From an uncultured Clostridia bacterium (GTDB lineage Bacteria; Bacillota; Clostridia; TANB77; CAG-508), in assembly GCA_944388935.1 (NCBI GenBank), contig CALXKK010000004.1, forward strand, positions 40,282-104,281: a stretch of 64,000 nt of DNA, read 5' to 3'. Under the pieces are notes generated by a model. That model made no database searches. It was given only the letters and a program-made list of their open reading frames with translations, and was not told the origin of the DNA. Of this stretch, positions 33,389 through 42,459 are shown piece by piece (the stretch's first letter is position 1; each line of letters begins with the position of its first letter). A program made the translations under genes and the position numbers.

Positions 33389-34270
33389 ATGATACGAAGT
33401 ATGACAGGATTTGGAAGAGGTTTTTATTCTACTACAGAAAGAGAGTATACTGTAGAAATTAAATCTGTAAACCATAGGTATGCAGATGTTAATATAAAAC
33501 TTCCATATGTTTTAAGTTTTGCAGAGGAGAAAATAAAGAAGAAGATTTTAGACAAAATAGAAAGAGGAAAAATAGATGTTAGTATAACTTTTGTAAATAA
33601 TAGTGATTTAGGTAAGAAAATAACTATTAATAAAAGTTTAGCAAAAACATATATCGAAGAATTAAGAAAACTACAAGAAGAAAATAATATAATTGATGAC
33701 ATTTCTACTATGAAAATATCTAGATTGCCAGATGTTTTAAATATTCAGCAAGATGATAATTCTGATATTTTATGGGAAGAATTGGATAAAGCATTAGAGG
33801 AGGCAATTAATTCTTTAGTTGTGGCTAAAGAAAAAGAAGGCAATAAATTAGCTGAAGATTTGTTAAACAGATTAAATATTATAGAAGAGAATATTTTAAA
33901 AGTTTCAGAATATTCTACTGGACTTATTGAACAATATGTAGTAAAATTAAGGGACAGAATAAAAGAAATGCTACAAACAGATATTGTGGATGAAGCAAGA
34001 ATTTTACAAGAGGTAGTTCTATATGCAGATAAATCATCAATAGAAGAAGAAATCACAAGACTAAAAAGTCATGTTGCACAATTTAGAGAACTATTGCAAT
34101 CTGAAAGTATTAAAAAAACAGGAAAAAGGCTAGATTTTATAATACAAGAGATGAATAGGGAAATTAACACAATAGGTTCTAAGTCAAATTGTTTGGAAAT
34201 AACAAACTTAGTAATAGACCTAAAAACTGAACTTGAAGATGTAAGAGAACAAGTTCAAAATATAGAATAG
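33389..34270 (+). CDS. YicC-family endoribonuclease
   Basis: A 293-residue YicC protein. It has the family start MIRSMTGFGRG, then YTVEIKSVNHRYADVNIKLP and, at the C-terminus, the DUF1732 core GKRLDFIIQEMNREINTIGSKS. E. coli YicC is an RNase that clamps and cuts hairpin RNA. AGGAGTGC lies before the ATG. The order yicC-remA-rpoZ-gmk-priA-def-fmt is a conserved Firmicutes layout, apart from rpoZ preceding gmk. Confidence 0.93.
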   Translation: MIRSMTGFGRGFYSTTEREYTVEIKSVNHRYADVNIKLPYVLSFAEEKIKKKILDKIERGKIDVSITFVNNSDLGKKITINKSLAKTYIEELRKLQEENNIIDDISTMKISRLPDVLNIQQDDNSDILWEELDKALEEAINSLVVAKEKEGNKLAEDLLNRLNIIEENILKVSEYSTGLIEQYVVKLRDRIKEMLQTDIVDEARILQEVVLYADKSSIEEEITRLKSHVAQFRELLQSESIKKTGKRLDFIIQEMNREINTIGSKSNCLEITNLVIDLKTELEDVREQVQNIE

Positions 34271-34283
34271 GAAGTGATTTTTA

Positions 34284-34532
34284 ATGCAATTAGTAAATAT
34301 TGGTTTTGGCAATATAGTATCTGCAAATAGAATTATAGCAATAGTAAGCCCGGAATCTGCACCAATAAAAAGAATGGTTCAAGAGGCTAAAGACAAAGGT
34401 ACTGCAATAGATGCTACATATGGTAGAAGAACAAGAGCTGTACTTATTACAGATTCAGATCATTTAATACTTTCTGCTTTGCAACCGGAAACAGTAGCAT
34501 CAAGATTAGATAAAAATTTAGAAAATAATTAA
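34284..34532 (+). CDS. remA: Extracellular matrix regulator RemA (DUF370)
   Basis: An 82-residue protein of the RemA/YlzA family: [43 protein letters not shown] and [13 protein letters not shown] are all close to consensus. In Bacillus RemA forms rings that wrap DNA upstream of matrix and osmoprotection operons. In clostridia it sits, as here, between yicC and gmk. GGAAGTGATTTTTA precedes the ATG. The next gene, rpoZ, starts after 13 bases. Confidence 0.95.
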   Translation: MQLVNIGFGNIVSANRIIAIVSPESAPIKRMVQEAKDKGTAIDATYGRRTRAVLITDSDHLILSALQPETVASRLDKNLENN

Positions 34533-34545
34533 AGGAGGAATTATA

Positions 34546-34734
34546 ATGTTAGTTAAACCATCTGTAACAGATTTATTAACAAAGGTAGACAACAGATATA
34601 CTTTAGTAATTATGGTGTCTAAAAGAGCTAGACAAATAGCAGCAGGAAAACCAACTGTAACAAATGTAAAATCTAATTCAGCTGTAACACTAGCAACTAA
34701 TGAGGTAGCTGAAGGAAAGGTGGTATTATGTTAG
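34546..34734 (+). CDS. rpoZ: RNA polymerase omega subunit
   Basis: A 62-residue omega subunit: PSVTDLLTKVDNRYTLVIMVSKRARQIA matches the beta'-contact region of RpoZ. AAAGGAGGAATTATA precedes the ATG. The frame overlaps the start of gmk by seven bases, so the two are probably translated together. In many relatives gmk comes first; here the order is reversed. It is a little shorter than the usual 65-90 residues. Confidence 0.92.
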   Translation: MLVKPSVTDLLTKVDNRYTLVIMVSKRARQIAAGKPTVTNVKSNSAVTLATNEVAEGKVVLC

Positions 34735-35303
34735 TTATACTATCTGGTGTTGCTGGAGCTGGTAAAAATACAATTCAAAAAGAATTAATAAAAAGAATGG
34801 AAAATGTAATTGCTATACCTTCTTATACAGACAGAGAAATTAGACCTGGAGATGTGCCAGGGGAAACATATAATTTTGTCTCAACAGAAGAGTTCGAAAG
34901 AATGATAAGAGACCACGAATTATATGAATACGATGTACATCACAATCATTATTATGGAACATCAAGGAAAATTCTAAACGAAAAAATGAAAGAAGGAAAA
35001 GTCATCGTAAAAGATATCGATGTAAATGGAACTCAGAATTTAATAGAGTTATTAAAAGAAGATACAAAAGTAGTAACTATATTCTTAAGAGTCCCAAAAA
35101 GTGAATTACAAAGAAGATTAGAAAGTAGAATAGATAATCCAAGTCCAAAAGAAATTCAATTAAGATTAAACAGATTTGATTACGAAGAGTCAAAAATTAG
35201 TCTATATGACTATGTAATAAAAAATAATGATTTAGAGAAAACTGTAAGCATTATACAAAAAATAATCGAAGAAGAAACGAAAGTAGAAAATCCAGAATTT
35301 TAA
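34728..35303 (+). CDS. gmk: Guanylate kinase
   Basis: A 191-residue nucleotide kinase that phosphorylates GMP to GDP. The P-loop reads SGVAGAGKNT, less common than the usual GPSGxGKxT but with the essential Lys. The GMP-binding segment is SYTDREIRPGDVPGETYNFVS, followed by YEYDVHHNHYYGT and RLESR. The protein lacks any fused domain. It overlaps rpoZ. The sequence diverges more than its neighbours do, but position and motifs agree with gmk. Confidence 0.9.
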   Translation: MLVILSGVAGAGKNTIQKELIKRMENVIAIPSYTDREIRPGDVPGETYNFVSTEEFERMIRDHELYEYDVHHNHYYGTSRKILNEKMKEGKVIVKDIDVNGTQNLIELLKEDTKVVTIFLRVPKSELQRRLESRIDNPSPKEIQLRLNRFDYEESKISLYDYVIKNNDLEKTVSIIQKIIEEETKVENPEF

Positions 35304-35317
35304 TGGACTTATTGTTT

Positions 35318-35385
35318 AAGATATTGTTGTTCTATCTATTTCATAGTTTTATGGGGTTAGAAAAGAATAAATAATATCTTTTTTT
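35318..35385 (+). terminator. Probable terminator after gmk
   Basis: AAGATATT (35318-35325) pairs with AATATCTT (35373-35380), with further weak pairing inside, followed by TTTTT. The long loop makes it a weaker call. Confidence 0.45.
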
Positions 35386-35393
35386 ATATCATC

Positions 35394-35421
35394 GGGATTT
35401 AGGGACGGTTCTAAAAATCCC
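35394..35421. repeat. REP-like palindromic element, copy 3
   Basis: A 28-bp element with ends GGGATTT/AAATCCC and core AGGGACGGTTCT. The next 80 bases contain a further GGGGACCGTT (about 35469), perhaps a decayed or inverted half copy, before the priA ribosome binding site. Confidence 0.75.
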
Positions 35422-35501
35422 TTTTTAAAGCCGTGGTCGGAATCTTTTGTTCCGTTTTAACAAAGACAGGGGACCGTTACCAAATTCTTGGAGGAGAAGA
35501 A

Positions 35502-37742
35502 ATGATAGCAGAAATTATTATAGATTCCAGTGTAAAAACTCTTAATAGAATATTTGATTATAACATACCAAAAGAAATGGAAGACAACATATCTATAGGT
35601 AGCAGGGTGCTCATTCCTTTTGGAAGAAGCAAGAAGTTAGAAGAAGGTTTTGTAACAAATATTAAGGAAAGTACAGATTTTGAGGTAAAAGATATTGCAA
35701 AAATAGAGGAACAATCATTGTCAACAGAAAAAATTGCTTTATCAAAATGGATGGCAAAAAGATATTTTTCTAATGTCTCAGAATGTATGAAACTAATGCT
35801 AAGACCGGGTACTACAACTAAAAATTTTGCGAACAGAATGAGGGATAAAACAGCATTATTCGTAAGTTTAAATATGCCAAAAGAACAAGTATTACAGTAT
35901 ATAGAGGATAAAAAAATAAAATCCGAAAAGCAAAAAGCAATTTTATATTATGTAATACAAGTAGGTTCTGTTATGCAGGCTGAATTAATAGAAAAAACAA
36001 ATACTTCTAGAGGAATAATAAAAACATTAGAAAAAAATGGATTCTTAAAAATACAGCAACAAAAGGTAGTAAGAAATCCTTTAAGTAATAAGAAAATTAA
36101 TAGAACTAAAAATCTAAAATTTACAGAAGAACAAGAGTTGGCATATTCAAAAGTAGAAGAATCAATAGATAACAATGAATATAAGAAATTCTTGTTGTAT
36201 GGAGTTACTGGTTCTGGTAAAACAGAAATATATTTACAATTAATAGAAAAAATAGTTGAACAAGGTAAAAGTGCAATAATGTTAGTACCAGAAATTTCGT
36301 TAACACCTCAAATGATTAATAGGTTTATAGAAAGATTTGGAAAAGAAATAATATCTGTTTTACATAGCAAGTTGTCCATTGGAGAAAGACATGATAGTTG
36401 GGAAAGAATTGAAAATGGAGAAGCAAAGATAGTTATTGGAGCAAGGTCAGCAATTTTTGCACCAGTACAGAATCTGGGAATAATAATAATAGATGAAGAG
36501 CACGATTCTTCGTATAAATCAGAAATGGCACCAAGATATAATGCAAAAGAAGTAGCAACTGAGATTGCAAAATATAATAAAATTCCTCTTTTGCTAGGTA
36601 GTGCAACTCCGGATATAAAAACTTTTTACGAAGCACAAAATGGTAAAATAGAACTTTTAAGATTAACTAAAAGGGCTAATAATTCTAATTTGCCAAATAT
36701 ACAAATAGTAGATTTAAGGCAAGAACTTGCAAATGGCAACAAGACAATGATTAGCTTTAAATTACATAAATTGATAGAAGAAAATTTAAAAAATAAAAAA
36801 CAGACAATTCTTTTCTTAAATAGGAGGGGTTTTTCTACATTTATAATGTGTAGAGATTGCGGATATGTTGCAAAATGTAAAAATTGTAACATAAGTCTTA
36901 CATACCATAAAAAAGAAGGAAAACTAAAATGCCACTATTGTGGATACGAAGAGCCTTTAATAACAGTATGTCCAAATTGTGGGAGTAAGAAAATAAGGCA
37001 TTTTGGAACAGGAACGCAAAAATTAGAATTAGAAATAAATAAAATGTTCCCTAAGGCATCCACTATTAGAATGGATATAGATACAGTAACGAAGAAGAAT
37101 TCTCATGAAGAAATATTAAGAAAATTTAATGAAGAAAAAATAGATATATTAATAGGAACTCAAATGATTGTTAAAGGACACCATTTCCCAGATGTTACGT
37201 TGGTTGGAGTGGTTTCTGCGGATGGAAGTTTAAATATAGATGATTATAGAGCTAGTGAAAGAACATTCGATTTACTTGTACAAGTTGCAGGAAGAGCTGG
37301 AAGAGAACATTTGCCAGGTAATGTAATTATTCAAACATATAATCCAGATAATTATAGTATTCAATATGCTAAAAAACAAAATTATGAGGACTTTTACAAT
37401 ATAGAAATAAAGTTAAGAAAGCAATTGAGATATCCGCCTTTTTGTGATATAATAATGTTTGGAATAAGTGGTGAACAAGAAGAAATTGTTACAAAAACAG
37501 CTAATGAATTATTCAATAATTTAGATAAAAATATAAAAGAGGCAAATATATCTGCTAACCTTTTAAAACCTTTGCCTGCACCAATAGACAGAATAAAAAA
37601 CAGGTTCAGATGGAGAATTATTATGAAAACAAATATAAATGATAAATTAATAGAAATTATTAATAATTGTTTATATGATAAAGAATTGTTAAAAAATAAT
37701 GCGAGAGTTATTGCAGATATAAATCCTACAAACATGATGTAG
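35502..37742 (+). CDS. priA: Primosomal protein N' (PriA helicase)
   Basis: A 746-residue replication-restart helicase. The N-terminal 3'-end-binding domain begins IAEIIIDSSVKTLNRIFDY. Helicase motif I is GVTGSGKTEIY and motif II IIDEEHDSSYKS. Then come the eight zinc cysteines (CRDCGYVAKCKNC, CHYC, CPNCGSKK) and motifs V/VI around GTQMIVKGHHFP and QVAGRAGR. The ATG at 35502 follows GGAGGAGAAG. An open stretch upstream runs through the repeat element without a ribosome binding site and is not coding. def follows after 14 bases. Confidence 0.96.
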   Translation: MIAEIIIDSSVKTLNRIFDYNIPKEMEDNISIGSRVLIPFGRSKKLEEGFVTNIKESTDFEVKDIAKIEEQSLSTEKIALSKWMAKRYFSNVSECMKLMLRPGTTTKNFANRMRDKTALFVSLNMPKEQVLQYIEDKKIKSEKQKAILYYVIQVGSVMQAELIEKTNTSRGIIKTLEKNGFLKIQQQKVVRNPLSNKKINRTKNLKFTEEQELAYSKVEESIDNNEYKKFLLYGVTGSGKTEIYLQLIEKIVEQGKSAIMLVPEISLTPQMINRFIERFGKEIISVLHSKLSIGERHDSWERIENGEAKIVIGARSAIFAPVQNLGIIIIDEEHDSSYKSEMAPRYNAKEVATEIAKYNKIPLLLGSATPDIKTFYEAQNGKIELLRLTKRANNSNLPNIQIVDLRQELANGNKTMISFKLHKLIEENLKNKKQTILFLNRRGFSTFIMCRDCGYVAKCKNCNISLTYHKKEGKLKCHYCGYEEPLITVCPNCGSKKIRHFGTGTQKLELEINKMFPKASTIRMDIDTVTKKNSHEEILRKFNEEKIDILIGTQMIVKGHHFPDVTLVGVVSADGSLNIDDYRASERTFDLLVQVAGRAGREHLPGNVIIQTYNPDNYSIQYAKKQNYEDFYNIEIKLRKQLRYPPFCDIIMFGISGEQEEIVTKTANELFNNLDKNIKEANISANLLKPLPAPIDRIKNRFRWRIIMKTNINDKLIEIINNCLYDKELLKNNARVIADINPTNMM

Positions 37743-37756
37743 AAAAGGAGGAAAAA

Positions 37757-38230
37757 ATGGCAATAAGATTAATAAGACAAAATGGTGATGAAATATTAAG
37801 AAAAAAGGCAAGAGTGGTAGAAAAATTTGATGATAAATTAAAAGAGCTTGCGGATGATATGATAGAAACTATGCACAAAAATAACGGAGTAGGTTTAGCT
37901 GCTCAACAAGTTGGAATTCTTAAAAGATTAGTTGTAATTGACATATATGATGGAAAAGGACCAATTGTATTGGTAAACCCAGTAATTACAAAGAAAAAGG
38001 GTGAACACGAAGTGGAAGAAGGTTGCTTAAGTTTTCCAAATGAGTTTGCAGTACTTATAAGACCAAAAGAAGTAGAAGTTGAATACTATGATTTAGAAGG
38101 AAATAAGAAAAAATTAAAAGCAAAAGATTTATTAGCACAAGCTATTTGCCACGAGACAGAGCATTTAGACGGAATATTATTTATAGATAATATGTTGCCT
38201 GGAACATTAGAGGTAGTACAACCAGAATAA
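37757..38230 (+). CDS. def: Peptide deformylase
   Basis: A 157-residue iron-type deformylase with motif 1 GVGLAAQQVGI (Gln in place of the usual Pro), motif 2 EEGCLSFP and motif 3 CHETEHLDG, which provide the Cys and two His metal ligands and the catalytic Glu. It removes the formyl group from new proteins and pairs naturally with fmt, encoded next. AAAGGAGGAAAAA precedes the ATG. A second deformylase domain lies at 56137, fused to a Nudix domain. Confidence 0.95.
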   Translation: MAIRLIRQNGDEILRKKARVVEKFDDKLKELADDMIETMHKNNGVGLAAQQVGILKRLVVIDIYDGKGPIVLVNPVITKKKGEHEVEEGCLSFPNEFAVLIRPKEVEVEYYDLEGNKKKLKAKDLLAQAICHETEHLDGILFIDNMLPGTLEVVQPE

Positions 38231-38253
38231 ATTTATTTTAAAGGAGAATGTTG

Positions 38254-39249
38254 ATGTTAAAAGTATTGTTTATGGGAACTCCAGATTTTGCAAAAGAATC
38301 ATTAAAAAGTATTTATGATGCAGGTTTCGAGATTATTGGAGTAGTTACAAATCCAGATAAACCTAAAGGAAGGGGTATGAAACTTACATCTTCACCTGTA
38401 AAAAAATATGCAATGGAAAAGGATTTGCCAATTTATCAACCAATAAAAGTAAAGAAAAACGAAGAATTTATAAATGAGATTAAAGAATTAAATCCTGATG
38501 TTATATGTGTTGTAGCATATGGAAAAATATTGCCAAAAGAAATTTTAGAAATTCCAAAATTCGGATGTGTAAATGTACATGGATCATTACTTCCAAAATA
38601 TAGAGGAGCTGCGCCAATTCAATGGGCAGTGCTAAACGGAGACAAAACTACTGGTATTACTACAATGTATATGAACGAAGGCATGGATACTGGAGATATA
38701 ATTCTAAAAAAAGAAGTAGAAATTGGAGAAGATGAAACAACAGGAGAATTATGGGACAGACTTTCTAAAATTGGAGGAGAACTTTTAGTAGAAACATTAA
38801 AATTAATAGAAACCGGAAAAGCTCCAAGAGAAAAACAAACAGGAGAAAGTTCGTTAGCACCAATGCTTAGTAAAGAAATGGCATTAATAGATTGGGAAAG
38901 TTCTGATGTTTATAAAATTCATAATTTAATAAGAGGACTTAACCCAATTATGGGAGCATACTCTTATGTAAATGGTAAAAAAGTAAAATTTTGGAAAGCA
39001 AAAGCAATAAGCAAAGAAGAATTCTTTACTTATAAAACAGAATTTCTAGAATACGAAAGCAAATTCGATAGATTAGTCCCTGGAACGATTTTAATAGCTG
39101 ATGCCAAAGATGGCTTATATATAAGAGCTAAAGAAGGTGTTTTAAAAGTATTAGAGATTCAAGGAGAAAATGCAAAACGAATGGCTACTCCAGATTTTTT
39201 AAGGGGAAATCACCTAACAGCAGGCATGATATTTTCTAAAGAGAGATAA
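38254..39249 (+). CDS. fmt: Methionyl-tRNA formyltransferase
   Basis: A 331-residue enzyme that formylates initiator tRNA. The N-terminal transferase domain has MGTPDFAKESL, the folate-binding NVHGSLLPKYRGAAPIQWA and TTMYMNEGMDTGDII. The C-terminal OB-like domain covers about 205-331. The ATG at 38254 is chosen because AAGGAG lies 8 nt upstream; the ATG at 38248 would be too close. With def it handles the N-terminal formyl cycle. A perfect terminator follows at 39286. Confidence 0.96.
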   Translation: MLKVLFMGTPDFAKESLKSIYDAGFEIIGVVTNPDKPKGRGMKLTSSPVKKYAMEKDLPIYQPIKVKKNEEFINEIKELNPDVICVVAYGKILPKEILEIPKFGCVNVHGSLLPKYRGAAPIQWAVLNGDKTTGITTMYMNEGMDTGDIILKKEVEIGEDETTGELWDRLSKIGGELLVETLKLIETGKAPREKQTGESSLAPMLSKEMALIDWESSDVYKIHNLIRGLNPIMGAYSYVNGKKVKFWKAKAISKEEFFTYKTEFLEYESKFDRLVPGTILIADAKDGLYIRAKEGVLKVLEIQGENAKRMATPDFLRGNHLTAGMIFSKER

Positions 39250-39285
39250 CAAATTTTTTGGTAAAATGGTTGTAAAAATATATAG

Positions 39286-39336
39286 AAATTGATATACTTG
39301 TTACAGATTTTTATTATAAGTATATCAATTTTTTTT
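39286..39336 (+). terminator. Terminator after fmt
   Basis: AAATTGATATACTT (39286-39299) and AAGTATATCAATTT (39318-39331) form a perfect 14-bp stem with an 18-base loop and a T run. Confidence 0.85.
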
Positions 39337-39351
39337 ATTGGAGGTATGGAA

Positions 39352-39744
39352 ATGGACGAAAACAATGAAAACCTAGTAGAAAACATATTAAATGAAGAAG
39401 AAGATAACATAAATATTTATGAAGAAGTAGTAACAACAATAGCTGGAATTGCTGTTTCAGATATTTCTGGAGTAGCAGAAATGGCAGGCGGAATAGCAGG
39501 AGGAATCACAGAAGTTCTAAGCGGAAAGAAAAATTTAAGTAAGGGTATTAAAGCAGACATCGATGGAAATAATGTAAAAATAGATGTAAATATTATTGTA
39601 AATTATGGTGTCCGTATTCCAGATGTAGCTTTTGATATTCAAAACAAAGTAAAAAATTCTGTAGAAAGTATGACAGGTTTAAGAGTGGAAGAGGTTAATG
39701 TGCACGTTCAAGGCGTAAATATAGAACAAACAGAAGAAAACTAA
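39352..39744 (+). CDS. Asp23/Gls24-family envelope stress protein
   Basis: A 130-residue Asp23 protein: an acidic N-terminus, then VTTIAGIAVSDISGVAEMAGG, DGNNVKIDVNIIVNYGVRIPDVA, and the end TGLRVEEVNVHVQGV. In Staphylococcus Asp23 is held at the membrane by AmaP and accompanied by a DUF2273 protein; both partners follow here. ATG 39352 is preferred, since GGAGG lies 7 nt upstream. It should be an abundant cytoplasmic, membrane-associated protein. Confidence 0.93.
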   Translation: MDENNENLVENILNEEEDNINIYEEVVTTIAGIAVSDISGVAEMAGGIAGGITEVLSGKKNLSKGIKADIDGNNVKIDVNIIVNYGVRIPDVAFDIQNKVKNSVESMTGLRVEEVNVHVQGVNIEQTEEN

Positions 39745-39756
39745 GGAGGAATACGA

Positions 39757-40311
39757 ATGAAAATTATAGATAGGTTTATATTAATTGTATTTTCAATATT
39801 AATATTTATATTAGCAGTAATAACTTCAAGCATAATATTTGGCTGGATAGATTTAAATAATTTAACACCATATATAGATTCTGCACTATCAACAGAGCCA
39901 GCTTCAAACATAATATTAGGAGTTTCTATAGTATTATTATTAATGGCATTAAAAGCAATATTCTTTGGTGGAAAAGATGAACGAGCTACTAAAGATGGCA
40001 TATTAATGGAAAATGATAATGGTAGATTATTAATTTCTAAGGATACATTAGAAAACTTAGTTGTAAATATTGTTAAAGGCTTCGATGGAACAGAAAATGT
40101 TGTAGCAAAAGTTGGATTGGATAAGGAAAACAATTTAAGAGTATATATTACATTATATGTACATCCAAATGTTGTAATAAAAGATATAACAGCAAGTATT
40201 CAAAACAGAGTAAAAGAAGCAATAAAGAAAACATCAGACTTAGAAACTAAAGCAGTAAATGTAAGAGTTAGAAATATTACTCCAACAGTAGAAAACAATG
40301 TAGAAGGATAG
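39757..40311 (+). CDS. amaP: Alkaline shock response membrane anchor AmaP
   Basis: A 184-residue protein with two N-terminal membrane spans (ILIVFSILIFILAVI region and NIILGVSIVLLLMALKAIFF) and a cytoplasmic Asp23-like domain (about 75-180, ENLVVNIVKGFDGTENVVAKV). This is the AmaP layout that recruits Asp23 to the membrane. AAGGAGGAATACGA precedes the ATG. A palindromic repeat separates it from the DUF2273 gene, which is otherwise part of the same set. Confidence 0.88.
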   Translation: MKIIDRFILIVFSILIFILAVITSSIIFGWIDLNNLTPYIDSALSTEPASNIILGVSIVLLLMALKAIFFGGKDERATKDGILMENDNGRLLISKDTLENLVVNIVKGFDGTENVVAKVGLDKENNLRVYITLYVHPNVVIKDITASIQNRVKEAIKKTSDLETKAVNVRVRNITPTVENNVEG

Positions 40312-40314
40312 AAA

Positions 40315-40342
40315 GGGATTAAGGGACGGTCCTTAAAATCCC
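40315..40342. repeat. REP-like palindromic element, copy 4
   Basis: A 28-bp element with ends GGGATTAAGG/CCTTAAAATCCC and core GGGACGGTCC, three bases after the amaP stop codon and inside the Asp23 operon. Confidence 0.78.
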
Positions 40343-40395
40343 TTCTTAATCTGTAGCAACATGTAATTTTGTGAGTAAGGAAGGAATGAGCGCAT

Positions 40396-40599
40396 ATGAA
40401 TAATTTTAAAGATTTTGTTTCTGAATATAGTGGAGCTATAATAGGTGCTGTAATTGCAATTTTAATTTTATTAACAGGTTTATATAAATTGATAGTTGGC
40501 ATTATTTTAATTGTATTAGGAATCTTTATAGGAAATTATATTCAAAGAAATAAATATGCTGTAAAAGAAAAATTAAAAAATTTTATAGACAAAATGTAA
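40396..40599 (+). CDS. DUF2273 small membrane protein
   Basis: A 67-residue protein with two tight membrane spans (GAIIGAVIAILILLTGLYKLIVGIILIVLGIFIGNYI is the continuous hydrophobic region, with a short turn at YKL) and a basic tail. It matches DUF2273, the third member of the Asp23-AmaP membrane complex. GGAAGGAATGAGCGCAT precedes the ATG. nusB starts 12 bases later. Confidence 0.88.
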   Translation: MNNFKDFVSEYSGAIIGAVIAILILLTGLYKLIVGIILIVLGIFIGNYIQRNKYAVKEKLKNFIDKM

Positions 40600-40611
40600 G
40601 AGGGGAATTAG

Positions 40612-41019
40612 ATGGAAAAATCAGCTAAAAGAGAATTAACATTTAAAATTTTATATAGTATTCAAATTAATAAAGAAATGAATGAAGAAGAGTTACAAGC
40701 ACTTTTTGAAGAAAATAATTTAAAAGAAAAAGATAAAGAGAGTATCGAAAAAGATATAAATGGTATAAACGAAAATATAAATGATATAACAGAAAATATC
40801 TCTAAAAATCTTAAAGATAATTGGACTATAGATAGAATATCTAAGATTGATAAAGCTTTATTAATGCTAGCTATATATGAAATTAAATACAAAAATATTC
40901 CTTTTAAAGTAGTTATAAATGAAGTTGTAGAACTTGCCAAAAAATATGGAGAAGATACATCTGCTTCATTTATTAATGGAGTATTAGCGAATGTTGTTAA
41001 GGAGTTAGATGTAAAATAA
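40612..41019 (+). CDS. nusB: Transcription antitermination factor NusB
   Basis: A 135-residue helical protein: [16 protein letters not shown] at the start, then [21 protein letters not shown] and [26 protein letters not shown], the conserved NusB C-terminal motif. With NusE it binds boxA RNA during rRNA transcription. GAGGGGAATTAG precedes the ATG. The last base of its stop codon is the first base of the xseA ATG. Confidence 0.95.
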   Translation: MEKSAKRELTFKILYSIQINKEMNEEELQALFEENNLKEKDKESIEKDINGINENINDITENISKNLKDNWTIDRISKIDKALLMLAIYEIKYKNIPFKVVINEVVELAKKYGEDTSASFINGVLANVVKELDVK

Positions 41020-42206
41020 TGGAATATAAAGCACTTTCAGTATCAGAATTAAATAGTTATATAAAAAATAAATTTGCAGATGACGAATATTTAAATAATA
41101 TTTTGATAAAAGGGGAAATATCTAATTTTAAACATCATTATACAGGACATATGTATTTTACATTAAAAGATGACAATTCTTTAATTAAATGCATAATGTT
41201 TAAATCTTATACATCTAATTTAAAATTTGTACCAAAAGATGGAATGAGTGTACTTGCTTTTGGTACTGTTTCAGTTTTTGAAAGAGATGGAGTATACCAA
41301 CTATATTGCAAGGCAATGCAAGAAGATGGTATGGGAAGTCTTTATAAAGCATACGAAGAATTAAAAAACAAATTAGATAAAGAAGGATTATTTAGCCAAG
41401 AACATAAAAAGAAATTGCCAGTGATGCCTAAGATTATAGGTGTTTTAACTTCTAATACTGGTTCAGTAATTAAAGATATTATAAATGTTTCTACAAGAAG
41501 AAATCCAAATGTATACATAAGATTATATCCGGTGCCAGTGCAAGGAGAGGGCACTGGAGAAAAAATCGCAGATGCTATTAAAGTGATGAATGAGAAAAAA
41601 CTAGCAGATGTGTTAATTCTTGCTAGAGGTGGAGGTTCGTTAGAAGATTTGTGGCCTTTTAACGAAGAAGTTGTAGCACGAGCAATTTATGATTCGGAGA
41701 TTCCTGTTGTTTCTGCAGTAGGACATGAGACAGATTTTTCTATTTCTGATTTCGTTGCGGACTTACGTGCACCAACACCTTCTGCTGCAGCAGAAATAGT
41801 TGTGCCTAACATAGTTGATATAGAACAAAATTTAAATACATATAATATTAGGCTAAAAAATGCATTACGAAAAAAAGTAGAAATAATGAAAATGAGATAT
41901 GAAAAATGCATGAAAAGTAGGGTTTATACTGATCCATTAAAATTGGTTAATGATAATTACGTAAAATTAGATATGTTTATAAAATCTATGACTAATAGCA
42001 TAACAAACAAACTACAAAAAAGTAAGACACAAGCAGTAAAGAATTTCTCTAAATTAGATGCATTAAGTCCATTAAAGACGTTAAGCAGAGGATATTCAAT
42101 TATAGAAAAAGACAATAAGATTATAAAAAGAGTGGAAGATTTAAATAAAGATGATGTAATAAACATACGCTTGGAAAATGGCAAGAAGCAAGCAAAAATT
42201 CTTTAA
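41019..42206 (+). CDS. xseA: Exodeoxyribonuclease VII large subunit
   Basis: A 395-residue protein. The N-terminal OB fold has LIKGEISNFKHHYTGHMYFTLKDD. The catalytic domain follows with IGVLTSNTGSVIKDIINVSTRRNP, LILARGGGSLEDLWPFNEE and GHETDFSISDFVADLRAPTPSAAAE. A coiled C-terminal part ends in ALSPLKTLSRGYSI. It degrades single-stranded DNA from both ends with XseB, encoded next. The start overlaps the nusB stop, so translation is coupled. Confidence 0.96.
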   Translation: MEYKALSVSELNSYIKNKFADDEYLNNILIKGEISNFKHHYTGHMYFTLKDDNSLIKCIMFKSYTSNLKFVPKDGMSVLAFGTVSVFERDGVYQLYCKAMQEDGMGSLYKAYEELKNKLDKEGLFSQEHKKKLPVMPKIIGVLTSNTGSVIKDIINVSTRRNPNVYIRLYPVPVQGEGTGEKIADAIKVMNEKKLADVLILARGGGSLEDLWPFNEEVVARAIYDSEIPVVSAVGHETDFSISDFVADLRAPTPSAAAEIVVPNIVDIEQNLNTYNIRLKNALRKKVEIMKMRYEKCMKSRVYTDPLKLVNDNYVKLDMFIKSMTNSITNKLQKSKTQAVKNFSKLDALSPLKTLSRGYSIIEKDNKIIKRVEDLNKDDVINIRLENGKKQAKIL

Positions 42207-42219
42207 TATGGAGGAAGTT

Positions 42220-42447
42220 ATGGAAGAGATAAATTTTGAAGATGCAATGAAAAAGCTAGAAGAGATTACAGCAGAGCTAGAAAAAGGTGATTTATCTTTA
42301 GATGAATCTGTAAAAAAGTTTGAAGAAGGAATAAAATTATCTAAAGAATGTAATAAAATTCTAGAAGATTCAGAAAAGAAAATAAATATTTTAATAAATA
42401 ATGATGGAGAATTAACAGAAGAAAATTTTTTACCAAAGGAAGGATAG
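42220..42447 (+). CDS. xseB: Exodeoxyribonuclease VII small subunit
   Basis: A 75-residue protein with the XseB signature INFEDAMKKLEEITAELEKGDLSLDESVKKFEEG. Two helices form the hairpin that binds several times per XseA. ATG 42220 has GGAGG 5 nt upstream; the ATG at 42208 lies before that site and overlaps xseA. The usual clostridial order xseA-xseB is kept. Confidence 0.94.
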   Translation: MEEINFEDAMKKLEEITAELEKGDLSLDESVKKFEEGIKLSKECNKILEDSEKKINILINNDGELTEENFLPKEG

Positions 42448-42459
42448 GATAAAAGGGCG

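Noticed and set aside
35433..35501. Extended N-terminus for PriA
   Set aside because: The frame is open but crosses repeat-derived sequence and lacks a ribosome binding site; GGAGGAGAAG before 35502 decides the start.
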